NCBI GenBank assembly: GCA_947302275.1
Contig: CAMYUW010000012.1
Location: 1 to 64,000, forward strand
DNA: 64,000 nucleotides
Source: an uncultured Prevotellaceae bacterium
GTDB lineage: Bacteria > Bacteroidota > Bacteroidia > Bacteroidales > Muribaculaceae
Reading direction: 5' to 3'
Below are positions 15,974-24,184 of the stretch, piece after piece. The first letter of the stretch is position 1. Every line of letters starts with the position of its first letter. Made by a program: the position numbers and the translations under genes. The notes under the pieces are model-generated. The model saw only the letters and a program-made list of their open reading frames with translations. It did no database searches and was not told the DNA's origin.

Positions 15974-18334
15974 ATGAAAAAGATGAATTTCAGACTGGCA
16001 GCCTTGGTAGCTGCGATGTTAGTAGCAGTGAGTGCTATGGCCAAGTCGCCTGACATGGGTGGCAAGGTGGTTGACGAGAAGGGCGAACCGATGCCCTTTG
16101 TGAATGTGGTGTTGCTGTCCTTGCCCGATTCGACCTTTATTCAGGGCGCAATGACCGATGAAATGGGACATTTTCAGATCATTACTCCGAATAGCGGTGC
16201 CCTGTTGAAGGTGTCTTGCATCGGCTATAAGACGCTATACCTGAGTGCTGTCGAGGGGCTGACCATCCAGATGCAGGAAGATGCATTGCTGCTGGGCGAG
16301 GTAGTTGTGAAGAGCCAGTTGCCCAAGACCCGCGTCAAGGGCGAAGCCATGCGTACCACTGTCGAAGGGACCATCCTTGAGAAGGCAGGTACCGTTGCTG
16401 ATGCGCTGGCCCGCGTGCCGTCGCTGGAGGCCGAGCGTGACGGCGCCGTGAAGGTGCTGGGACGCGGCGAGGCCGAGGTGTATATCAACGGACGCAAAGT
16501 GCAGGATGTAAGCGAATTGTCACGCCTGCGCAGTGACCAGATCCAGCATGTTGACGTCATCCAGAACCCTGGCGCCCGTTATGCCGCCTCGACCAAGGCC
16601 GTGGTGCGCATCACGCTCAAGAAGGCACAGGGCGACGGCTTCAGTTTCCAAGACAACCTGACGGGCATGTACCAGTATGGCCACACCATCACTAATAACC
16701 TTGATGTGAACTACCGCACAGGCGGATTGGACGTCACCGCCTCGTTCTGGGCTGGCCGCTACGGCCACGCCAAAATGTTGCAGGAAAACCACATGTTCTA
16801 CTACGTGGGTCCTGACCACGTGGAAAGCGTTCTCAAGCAGGAGGGCAAGAACATCTGGAGGGGCTTGTCGCCCCAACTGCAGATAAACTATATGTTCAAC
16901 GACAACCACAGCATGGGTGCTTTTTACAAGTATGACCGCCACCCCGGCGCCGACTTTCGTGACCAGTTCATCACCGATAGCTATGTGAATGGCGTCTTCA
17001 CCGAGCGCTCGGTGAGCGACGTCGAGCAGCACGACCGTTTCAGGAAGCACATTTTCAATGCCTATTACAACGGCAAGGTGGGTTCCCTGGGCATTGACCT
17101 GAACGTGGACGGCCTGTTTGACCGCACCGAGACGCCGGGCAGCACCAGCGAGGCAACCGTCCTGGACGGCGTCACCGTGAGCCGCAGTATTGAGAGCAAC
17201 ACCAGCAGCCGCAACAACTTCTGGGCCTCGAAGCTCATCCTGAGTTACCCCGTTTGGCAGGGCAACCTGTCGGCGGGCGGTGAATACTCCTACAACCACC
17301 GCACCGATGCCTACTCGTTCTCGGCAACGGCAAGTGTTCCCGTCAAGGCCACCGACACCGAGATCAACGAGTCGTCGACGGCAGCCTTTGTGGAGTTTGG
17401 CCGCCGCTTCGGCATGGTATTCGCCCAGGTGGGTCTGCGCTACGAGCATCTGAAGAATGACTACTACAACTTCAATGAGCGTGAAGATGAGGTGTGCCGT
17501 GACTATGGCGACTGGTTCCCCACGTTTGTGGTGTCGGCTCCCGTCGGCAAGGTGCAGCTGTCGCTGTCCTACCGCCGCGACATCCAGCGCCCCGCCTACA
17601 GCAGCCTCACCAGCTCGACCGTCTATATCAACCGTTACAGCTATCAGAGCGGCAATCCCTACCTGAAGCCCACCTACACCCACAGCCTGGTCTTCAATGC
17701 CGCCTACCAGTGGATGAACCTGACGCTGAACTACGCACGCATCAAGGACTCCGAGACGATGTCCACCGAGCCTTATCCCGGCTCCGAGGATCCGCTCGTC
17801 AGCCTCGTGCATCCCATCAACAGCAAGGAGAGCTATAACCGACTGACCATCATGCCGTCGTTGAGGCCCGTGTTTGGCTGCTGGCATCCCACATGGACGG
17901 CGATTGCCATCTTCCAGAACTACAAGACGCCGACTGCCGACGGTTCCATCCTCACGCTGAACCACCCGTATCTGGGCTTGACGTGGAACAACGACATCGA
18001 ACTGCCGCACGCCTGGCGCCTGAATGCCATGGTGCAATGGACATCGCGAGGTGACTACGACAACTTCCGCATCACCAAGGGCAGGTTCTATAGCGGCATC
18101 GGGGTGCAGAAGGATATCAGCCTGCAGCACCTTGGCTCACTGACTGTTGATGCGCGCTGCATGGACCTTCTCAACACCAGCAAGGCCACTGCTACCATCT
18201 TCGGCCCGCGTGAGTTGACCACCAGCAACCCTGCCCGCCGCACGTTCTACCTTGACCTCACCTGGAAGTTCAACAGTTCAGGCAGCAAGTACCGCGGTAC
18301 CGGAGCCGGCGAGAAGCAGAAAGCACGTATGTAA
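15974..18334 (+). CDS. TonB-dependent outer membrane beta-barrel protein with CarboxypepD_reg domain
   Basis: 786 residues from ATG 15974 (a TTG two codons earlier is less likely). Signal peptide, then a CarboxypepD_reg-like domain (GGKVVDEKGEPMPFVNVVL, about 28-105), a TonB-box-like LLLGEVVVKSQLP, a plug domain (VYINGRKVQD, NPGARYAASTKAVVRI) and a long beta-barrel ending SKYRGTGAGE. This fits the outer membrane beta-barrel family related to SusC but without a SusD partner. A shorter paralogue lies at 21100-23238. GC and codon use are higher than in neighbours (its reverse frames are open over 1.6 kb). Cargo unknown. Confidence 0.9.
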   Translation: MKKMNFRLAALVAAMLVAVSAMAKSPDMGGKVVDEKGEPMPFVNVVLLSLPDSTFIQGAMTDEMGHFQIITPNSGALLKVSCIGYKTLYLSAVEGLTIQMQEDALLLGEVVVKSQLPKTRVKGEAMRTTVEGTILEKAGTVADALARVPSLEAERDGAVKVLGRGEAEVYINGRKVQDVSELSRLRSDQIQHVDVIQNPGARYAASTKAVVRITLKKAQGDGFSFQDNLTGMYQYGHTITNNLDVNYRTGGLDVTASFWAGRYGHAKMLQENHMFYYVGPDHVESVLKQEGKNIWRGLSPQLQINYMFNDNHSMGAFYKYDRHPGADFRDQFITDSYVNGVFTERSVSDVEQHDRFRKHIFNAYYNGKVGSLGIDLNVDGLFDRTETPGSTSEATVLDGVTVSRSIESNTSSRNNFWASKLILSYPVWQGNLSAGGEYSYNHRTDAYSFSATASVPVKATDTEINESSTAAFVEFGRRFGMVFAQVGLRYEHLKNDYYNFNEREDEVCRDYGDWFPTFVVSAPVGKVQLSLSYRRDIQRPAYSSLTSSTVYINRYSYQSGNPYLKPTYTHSLVFNAAYQWMNLTLNYARIKDSETMSTEPYPGSEDPLVSLVHPINSKESYNRLTIMPSLRPVFGCWHPTWTAIAIFQNYKTPTADGSILTLNHPYLGLTWNNDIELPHAWRLNAMVQWTSRGDYDNFRITKGRFYSGIGVQKDISLQHLGSLTVDARCMDLLNTSKATATIFGPRELTTSNPARRTFYLDLTWKFNSSGSKYRGTGAGEKQKARM

Positions 18335-18365
18335 TGAAACATTATTAATAATTTACTAGACGATT

Positions 18366-18683
18366 ATGAAAGTGAAAGAAGTAATTATAGCAGTAGCGCT
18401 TGTTCTTGTGATGAATCTGGCTTTTGACAGTTGCATCGCCACGCGCGATACCACCAAGATCAACAAAGTGGAATTGGGAATGACCAAGAGCGACATCCAG
18501 CACTTGCTGGGCACACCCCTGTTCAAGAATGCCGATGAGACAGGTGAACAGTGGGGCTACCGCAAGGTGGTCGGGGAAATCATTGACTCCGAGGAGATGC
18601 TGTTCGTCGTCACCTTTGACAACGACGGCCAGGTGATTGCCTACAACACCGTCAAGGAATTCCCGCCTCATCGTCGTCACTGA
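18366..18683 (+). CDS. Small BamE/SmpA-like lipoprotein
   Basis: 105 residues. The N-terminus is a signal peptide with a lipobox-like end (MNLAFDSC). The rest has the SmpA/OmlA (BamE) signature: INKVELGMTKSDIQHLLGTP followed by a beta-strand pair (EQWGYRKVV, EEMLFVVTFDNDGQVIAYN). Such folds act as small outer-membrane accessory lipoproteins. It starts 31 bp after the barrel gene and is probably co-transcribed with it, so it may help assembly or act with that receptor. Family assignment is moderate because the protein is short. Confidence 0.7.
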   Translation: MKVKEVIIAVALVLVMNLAFDSCIATRDTTKINKVELGMTKSDIQHLLGTPLFKNADETGEQWGYRKVVGEIIDSEEMLFVVTFDNDGQVIAYNTVKEFPPHRRH

Positions 18684-18704
18684 CGGCTTTTATAACAGGA
18701 ATGA

Positions 18705-18736
18705 CTTGTGAAAAAAAATCATTCAGTATATCTTTG
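18705..18736 (+). promoter_or_regulatory. Promoter of the zinc-ribbon/PNPOx operon
   Basis: CTTG (18705-18708), 20 nt, TATCTTTG (18729-18736). Leader about 35 nt. It separates the enzyme genes from the barrel/lipoprotein pair. Confidence 0.7.
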
Positions 18737-18774
18737 CCAAAAGTATAAACAAGGATTCAGAAATAATCATAATA

Positions 18775-19500
18775 ATGGAACAGATATTTTGTCAGAGCTG
18801 CGGAATGCCGCTCACCCAGGAAATCCTCGGCACCAATGCCGACGGCACTAAGAACGAGGAGTATTGCATCTATTGCTACAAGGACGGCAAGTTTTTGCAG
18901 GACTGCACGATGGACGAGATGATTGAGCACTGTGCCCAGTTTGTCGGCGAGGTCAACAAGGGCTTGCCTCAACCCATCACCAGGGAGGAATACATCGGCC
19001 AGATGAAGATGTATTTCCCCCACCTGAAACGTTGGCGTAAGGAGATGACCATCAATGAGTCTGTACCCGAGAATCCTGCCTTGGCGGGTGTTAAAGACCT
19101 GATTGCCAAGATGGCTGACACGCTCCCTGTTACCTTTATCTCGTCGGTGGATGAGGAGGGCTTCCCTTGCACCAAGGCCATGTTGTCGCCCCGTGTGCGA
19201 GAAGGCATCAAGGTGTTTTACTTCACCACCAACACCTTCTCCCTGCGTGTGGCGCATTACAAAGCTAACCCCAAGGCATCCATCTACTTCTGCGATGCCG
19301 AAGGGTTCAAGGGCATGATGCTGCGGGGCACCATGGAGGTATTGACCGATGCCGCCAGCAAAGAGCTGATCTGGCGAGAAGGTGATACCGAATACTATCC
19401 CGGAGGCGTCACCGACCCCAACTATTGCGTGCTGAAGTTCACCGCAACCAACGGCCGCTTCTACAGCGACTACTACCCCCGCAGCTTTGTGATTGAATGA
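18775..19500 (+). CDS. Zinc-ribbon fused to a pyridoxamine 5'-phosphate oxidase-like domain
   Basis: 241 residues. Residues 5-88 form a putative zinc ribbon (Cys6, Cys9, Cys31, Cys34; FCQSCGMPL and YCIYCYKDGKF) with a helical tail ending LKRWRK. Residues about 97-241 are a split-barrel flavin/PNPOx-like domain (VTFISSVDEEGFPCTKAML, FYFTTNTFSLRVAHYKANP, YSDYYPRSFVIE). Such domains bind FMN, F420 or heme and reduce small molecules; the exact cofactor is unclear. The ribbon module recurs nearly unchanged at the C-terminus of the GNAT gene 20213-21103. The stop overlaps the next start (ATGA), coupling it to a CAT-like acetyltransferase. Confidence 0.87.
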   Translation: MEQIFCQSCGMPLTQEILGTNADGTKNEEYCIYCYKDGKFLQDCTMDEMIEHCAQFVGEVNKGLPQPITREEYIGQMKMYFPHLKRWRKEMTINESVPENPALAGVKDLIAKMADTLPVTFISSVDEEGFPCTKAMLSPRVREGIKVFYFTTNTFSLRVAHYKANPKASIYFCDAEGFKGMMLRGTMEVLTDAASKELIWREGDTEYYPGGVTDPNYCVLKFTATNGRFYSDYYPRSFVIE

Positions 19501-20114
19501 AACAGGTCGTCAACCCCAAGGACACCAGCCGGGCCAAGGCGTTTGAACTGTGGATGTCATCACCCATGCCGATGGTGACGCTCACCAAGACCTTTGACGT
19601 GACCCGCATTTACAGAATGAGCCGACAAAGGAGCTTAAAATTCAACATGCTCCTTTGTTGGTGCATCGGCAAGGCAGCGTCACGGATTGAGGAGTTTTAC
19701 ATGTTGCCCGAGCACGGGAAACTGTACAAATATGGCCGTCTCGCCATCAATGTGATAGTGGACAATATGGATGGCGGTATTAGCTCATGCGACATTCCAT
19801 ATACCGATGATTTGGATGAATTCAGCACCGATTACATCAACTTGACCCAGTCAGCGAAAAAGAACTGCGCAAGCAGTTTTCAGGAAGACATGATGGTAAT
19901 AGGGACATCGGCGATGACGGCAACCGAACTGGACAGCATCGTCAACCAGTACACCGACCAGTTCTGCAATCCGATGGTGATGTGGGGCCGTTATCGCAAG
20001 AAGTGGCTGAAAGTCACCCTTCCCATCTCGTTCCAGTTCCATCACGTACAGATGGACGGTGGCCACGCTGCACGTTTCCTGGAAGAACTGCAAAAGGTTA
20101 TAAAAGCCATATAG
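19497..20114 (+). CDS. Chloramphenicol acetyltransferase-like O-acetyltransferase
   Basis: 205 residues, slightly shorter than the usual 213-220 of CAT enzymes. The catalytic motif is present near the C-terminus as FQFHHVQMDGGHAARFLEEL (HHxxxDG), along with the trimer-fold core (LKFNMLLCWCIGKAAS, GRLAINVIVDN). It would acetylate a hydroxyl using acetyl-CoA in the cytosol. Whether chloramphenicol is a substrate cannot be told; many Bacteroidota homologues are not resistance genes. It overlaps the ribbon-PNPOx gene by four bases, which suggests that both act on one compound or in one pathway. Confidence 0.87.
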   Translation: MKQVVNPKDTSRAKAFELWMSSPMPMVTLTKTFDVTRIYRMSRQRSLKFNMLLCWCIGKAASRIEEFYMLPEHGKLYKYGRLAINVIVDNMDGGISSCDIPYTDDLDEFSTDYINLTQSAKKNCASSFQEDMMVIGTSAMTATELDSIVNQYTDQFCNPMVMWGRYRKKWLKVTLPISFQFHHVQMDGGHAARFLEELQKVIKAI

Positions 20115-20129
20115 CAATTGCTCCAGTTG

Positions 20130-20161
20130 TTTGGAAGTTTCTGCAACTGTCAGTAACTTTG
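20130..20161 (+). promoter_or_regulatory. Promoter of the GNAT-zinc ribbon gene
   Basis: TTTG (20130-20133), 20 nt, TAACTTTG (20154-20161), a full consensus match. Leader about 48 nt. Confidence 0.75.
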
Positions 20162-20212
20162 CTGCAGCAAACAAAGTAAATGTAAATCTCAAAATGGTTT
20201 AAGGGTTTCATT

Positions 20213-21103
20213 ATGAATATCAGATTAGAACAACCCGAGGATTACCGTGAGGTGGAGAATCTCACCCGTGAGTCCTTCTGGAACGTTTATCGTCCAGGTT
20301 GCACCGAGCATTATGTACTGAACCAGTACCGCAGCAATCCCGACTTTATCCCCGAGCTCGATCTCGTCATGGAAGAGGATGGCAGGATAATAGGCCACAT
20401 CATGTTCTCGAGGGCAGAACTTGTCCTTGACGACGGCACACATTGCCCCTCATGGACCTTTGGCCCCATCAGCATCCATCCCGACTACAAGCTTCAGGGC
20501 TATGGCCTCAAACTGCTGAACTATGCGTTAGATAAGGCGCGTGAACTTGGAATAGGCTTCCTGTGCATGGAGGGTAACATCGATTTCTATCGCCATGCGG
20601 GCTTCGACTTGGCCAGCAAGCTGAAGATTCATTATCACGCTGAGCCGCGCGATGCCGAGGTGCCTTATTTCCTTGCCCAAGAACTCATCCCGGGCTGGCT
20701 GGAGAGGAACGGCATCACCGAGGCGACCTATGGCCCGCCCAAGGGCTACTTTGTCGCCGACGAGAACCCCGAAGCCTTCGAGGCATACGAAGCGACCTTT
20801 CCCGAGAAGGTGAAAACCTTGCAGCCAGGCCAGCTTCCTCAGTTCTGCCAGAGTTGTGGTATGCCGCTCACTAAGAATGAGGATTGCGGCACGAATGCTG
20901 ACGGAAGCACGAACTTCGACTACTGCCAGTACTGCTACAAGGATGGCAAATTCCTGCAGGACTGCACGATGGACGAGATGATAGAGCATTGTGCGCAGTT
21001 TATTGACGAGGTCAATAAGCAGATGCTCAAGCCAATGACTAGGGATGAATACGTCCAGATGATGCAAGGCTTCTTTCCCATGTTGAAACGGTGGAAAAAA
21101 TGA
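20213..21103 (+). CDS. GNAT N-acetyltransferase fused to a C-terminal zinc ribbon
   Basis: 296 residues. Residues 1-140 are a GNAT domain (acyl-CoA loop LQGYGLKLL at 94-102, VxxxFYRHAGFDLA near 125-134). Residues 211-296 are a zinc ribbon (Cys212, Cys215, Cys238, Cys241) nearly identical to the N-terminal module of the protein at 18775-19500, including KDGKFLQDCTMDEMIEHCAQ. DNA identity between the two modules is also high, so one was copied recently. The stop overlaps the start of a TonB-type barrel gene (ATGA), an unusual coupling of a cytosolic acetyltransferase with an outer-membrane protein. The acceptor is unknown. Confidence 0.88.
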   Translation: MNIRLEQPEDYREVENLTRESFWNVYRPGCTEHYVLNQYRSNPDFIPELDLVMEEDGRIIGHIMFSRAELVLDDGTHCPSWTFGPISIHPDYKLQGYGLKLLNYALDKARELGIGFLCMEGNIDFYRHAGFDLASKLKIHYHAEPRDAEVPYFLAQELIPGWLERNGITEATYGPPKGYFVADENPEAFEAYEATFPEKVKTLQPGQLPQFCQSCGMPLTKNEDCGTNADGSTNFDYCQYCYKDGKFLQDCTMDEMIEHCAQFIDEVNKQMLKPMTRDEYVQMMQGFFPMLKRWKK

Positions 21104-23238
21104 AACGTTGTTTGTTCATTTGCATTGTGGCATGTGTGGCATGCTTGACGGCATGGGCACAGGAGCAGGATACAATCCCGACCGCTGATATGATGGTCGA
21201 GTTGAGGGAACTGGTCGTCAAGGGCGGTCTTCCCAATACCCGACTGAAGGGAAATGCGATGATTACACGCGTTGAGGGGACTCCACTGGCATCGTCAGGC
21301 ACGCTGGGCGAATTGCTTGTCAAAGTGCCAGGAATGACCGGTTCTGAAGACAGCCCCGAGGTGCTGGGCAAGGGTATTCCGCTCATCTATCTTAACGGAC
21401 GCCTAGTGCGCGATGAAAGTGAATTGAAACGTCTGCGCAGCGAGGATATCCGCGATGTGGAGGTCATCAACAACCCAGGAGCGCAATATGATGCCACTGT
21501 AAAGGCTGTGGTGCGCATCCGCACCAAACGTCAGCAGGGTGAGGGCCTTAGTCTCGACTTGACGGTAACTGATGAGCAGGACCTGCGATACAATTTCAAC
21601 AAACCCAATGCGAAGTTAGGCTTGAACTACCGTATGAAGGATGTGGATATCTTTGGCAGTGTGTGGTATTATCATCAGGACTACCGCCAATACAGCTGGC
21701 TGGAAGAGACGACCAACACAACAAAGCTGTTCCATCAGGTAGGGCCTTACACGATGACGTGGAGAAATAATCAACTGACCTATACTGCGGGCGTCAACTG
21801 GCAAATCAGCGACAACCACTCGGTGGGCGTACGCGCCGATCTGACACATTACCTGGGAGGCACGAATAAGGTCATCTATGACGAGGATGTGTTTGAGAAT
21901 GATGTGAGAATTGACCATCTCTACTCCGAGCAGACGAGCAAGGAGACAAAGCCTCTTGGTATTCTCACTAACGCCTATTACAACGGCTCGGCCGGAAAAT
22001 TGGGCATCGACTTCAACTTCGATTTCCTGTCCACCGAAATCAATACCGACCGCGAGAATGTGGAGATCAGTCTGGTGAATGATGATTTCGTCCTCAGCGG
22101 TTCGGGATCAGAAAGCCGCTTGTATGCCACCAAACTCGTGCTTTCATATCCTGTGTGGAAAGGAGTGTTAGAGGCTGGCACCGAGATGACCTTTGCACGG
22201 CGCCACAATACCTATTGGATCGACAAGCCCTCGATTGCCGACACCGATGCCGACATAACTGAGGACAATATAGCCACTTTTGTTGAGTATGGTGCCGATT
22301 TCAAGCGGTGGGGTAAGGCAAGTGTGGGCCTGCGTTATGAGCACACGCTGTATGACTATGCCGATGACAAAAACAGTGACTATCTGCATCGCAGCATGGA
22401 CGAGTTTTTCCCCACGGCATCCTATTCCGTACTTATTGGCAACGTGCAGACAGCGCTGTCCTATAGCCTCAAGACCAACCGCCCCAGTTTCTTTGCGATG
22501 AACGATGCCGTTACTTACATCAGCCGTTATTCGATGCAGGCAGGCAATTCGCAGTTGCTCAACGAGCGTTTGCATGACCTCACGCTCAATGTGTCGTGGC
22601 GTTGGCTCATGCTGTCGGCCTCTTACGGCCGCTGTAAGCATGTGATCACCCAGTGGTCGTTTGTCAGTGACGATGATGCCGCGCTCATCAAGCACATCAA
22701 TCTCGACCGTCCTGTCAACACCGTTGGAGCCTATATCTCAGTAACTCCTCGTGCGGGAATCTGGTCGCTGAACGCCACAGCAGGTGTGGAGAAGCAGGAT
22801 CTCTATCTTGACCTGGAAGATCCTCATGCGGCAGGAGGTATGCGCAGGGCATACTTCGACAAACCGGTCTATACGTTGAATGCCTTCAACACTTTCAGCC
22901 TGAAGCATGATTGGCGTTTCGACATTAACTTCATGTTCCGTTCGCATGGACATCAACTGAACTTCTACGATGACTACGACAACATGCGTCTGAATCTTGT
23001 GGTGCAGAAGTCTTTCTTGAAGGGCAAGGCGCTCACTTTGCGTGCGGCTGTGCTTGACGTCTTGCAGCGCAACCACATGAACGAGTATGGCGACATGGGC
23101 TACTACAAGATTCAGCAGAACAACCGTTACTCGACCCACAAGTTGCAGTTCACCGTCATCTACCGCCTGAATGCCACCCGCAGCAAGTATAAAGGCACAG
23201 GAGCAGGCAAGGATGCGCAGCAGCGAATGAAGAATTAG
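21100..23238 (+). CDS. TonB-dependent outer membrane beta-barrel protein (short form)
   Basis: 712 residues from the ATG at 21100 that overlaps the upstream stop; a GTG three codons earlier is less likely. Signal peptide (CLFICIVACVACLTAWAQ), then directly a TonB-box-like segment (LRELVVKGGLPNTR), plug (IYLNGRLVRDESELKRLRSE, NNPGAQYDATVKAVVRI) and barrel ending SKYKGTGAGKD. It is a paralogue of 15974-18334 but lacks the CarboxypepD_reg domain. The two barrels bracket the zinc-ribbon enzyme genes, and this one is translationally coupled to the GNAT-ribbon enzyme. Cargo unknown. Confidence 0.9.
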   Translation: MKRCLFICIVACVACLTAWAQEQDTIPTADMMVELRELVVKGGLPNTRLKGNAMITRVEGTPLASSGTLGELLVKVPGMTGSEDSPEVLGKGIPLIYLNGRLVRDESELKRLRSEDIRDVEVINNPGAQYDATVKAVVRIRTKRQQGEGLSLDLTVTDEQDLRYNFNKPNAKLGLNYRMKDVDIFGSVWYYHQDYRQYSWLEETTNTTKLFHQVGPYTMTWRNNQLTYTAGVNWQISDNHSVGVRADLTHYLGGTNKVIYDEDVFENDVRIDHLYSEQTSKETKPLGILTNAYYNGSAGKLGIDFNFDFLSTEINTDRENVEISLVNDDFVLSGSGSESRLYATKLVLSYPVWKGVLEAGTEMTFARRHNTYWIDKPSIADTDADITEDNIATFVEYGADFKRWGKASVGLRYEHTLYDYADDKNSDYLHRSMDEFFPTASYSVLIGNVQTALSYSLKTNRPSFFAMNDAVTYISRYSMQAGNSQLLNERLHDLTLNVSWRWLMLSASYGRCKHVITQWSFVSDDDAALIKHINLDRPVNTVGAYISVTPRAGIWSLNATAGVEKQDLYLDLEDPHAAGGMRRAYFDKPVYTLNAFNTFSLKHDWRFDINFMFRSHGHQLNFYDDYDNMRLNLVVQKSFLKGKALTLRAAVLDVLQRNHMNEYGDMGYYKIQQNNRYSTHKLQFTVIYRLNATRSKYKGTGAGKDAQQRMKN

Positions 23239-23300
23239 ACAACTGTTAAACTTGTGTTAAACCCATTGTTGATACTTGACTCGTCCCTTAGGGCATACCA

Positions 23301-23308
23301 TAATTTTG
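23301..23308 (+). promoter_or_regulatory. -7 box of the MerR-GyrI gene
   Basis: TAATTTTG, with a CTTG about 22 nt upstream (23275-23278); spacing slightly long. Leader about 25 nt. Confidence 0.5.
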
Positions 23309-23336
23309 TGGTCGCTTAGCAAAATGTCGTACGATG

Positions 23337-24161
23337 ATGAGTAAGAAAACAAAATTAAAAATCGGAGAGTTCTCAAGACTGATGCAGGTTACTGTAAAGA
23401 CTTTGCGTCACTATGAGCAGAAGGGATTACTCCTGCCTGACGAGGTGGACGAGTGGACGGGATATCGCTACTACAGCATCGACCAGATGCAGAAACTGCA
23501 AGCCATCCGCAATCTGCAACGGCTCGGATTCACGCTGGACGAGATTAAGGAACTGTACCAAGACGATTCGCATACCCCCAGCATCTGCCAACTTGACACC
23601 AAGATCAAGGAAACGGAAGCGCGGTTGCAGCAACTGATAGCCCGTCGTGAACGACTGCTCGACTGGAGGAACTCTCGCAAAGAAATGAAGACAATGGAAA
23701 AATTCAGCATTCAGTCATTGCCAGAAATCATTGTGGCAAGTCATCGTGAACAAATCCCTAATTACGCTGCCTTAGGACCTTTGTGTGTCAATAAAATTGC
23801 TCCCGAGATGCAACGCCTGGGCTGCAAGTGCTCGCCTCCGGGTTACTGTTTCACCATCGAGCACAACAAGGAATACAAACCGACAGACATCGACATCGAG
23901 TATTGCGAACAGGTCGATGAAATGGGCATCAGCAGCGACATCATCCAGTTTAAACGCCTGCCAGCCATACCCAAGGCGCTCTGCATGAAGCATATCGGTC
24001 CCTATGAGCGTTTCTATGAGTCCTATACCGAAGCCTTCTGTTATTTGGAGGAGCAGGGCTACAAGATCGCCGGCCATCCCCGCACATGCTACGTTGATGG
24101 TGCATGGAATCAGGAAGACCCCGAAAAATGGCTCTCAATTATCCAAATCCCGATAGAATAG
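23337..24161 (+). CDS. MerR-family regulator with GyrI-like effector domain
   Basis: 274 residues (an ATG one codon upstream is equally possible). Residues about 7-75 form the MerR winged HTH (KIGEFSRLMQVTVKTLRHYE and GYRYYSIDQMQKLQAIRNLQ); a coiled coil follows (TKIKETEARLQQLIARRERL); residues about 122-274 form a GyrI/BmrR-like effector-binding domain ending KWLSIIQIPIE. This plan is that of BmrR-type activators that bind lipophilic or cationic drugs. Its likely targets are its own operon (the double GNAT 23 bp downstream) and perhaps the enzyme block just upstream. No palindromic MerR operator with a 19-bp spacer was recognised. Confidence 0.92.
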   Translation: MSKKTKLKIGEFSRLMQVTVKTLRHYEQKGLLLPDEVDEWTGYRYYSIDQMQKLQAIRNLQRLGFTLDEIKELYQDDSHTPSICQLDTKIKETEARLQQLIARRERLLDWRNSRKEMKTMEKFSIQSLPEIIVASHREQIPNYAALGPLCVNKIAPEMQRLGCKCSPPGYCFTIEHNKEYKPTDIDIEYCEQVDEMGISSDIIQFKRLPAIPKALCMKHIGPYERFYESYTEAFCYLEEQGYKIAGHPRTCYVDGAWNQEDPEKWLSIIQIPIE

Positions 24162-24184
24162 AGATAACAAAATGATAAAGTAAT

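Noticed and set aside
16520..18130. 536-codon minus-strand frame
   Set aside because: Exact antisense of the barrel gene, whose signal peptide, plug and barrel motifs are clear; the frame arises from its GC-rich third positions.
19497..20114. Chloramphenicol resistance gene
   Set aside because: The CAT fold motif is clear, but substrate specificity cannot be read and chromosomal Bacteroidota homologues are often not resistance enzymes.
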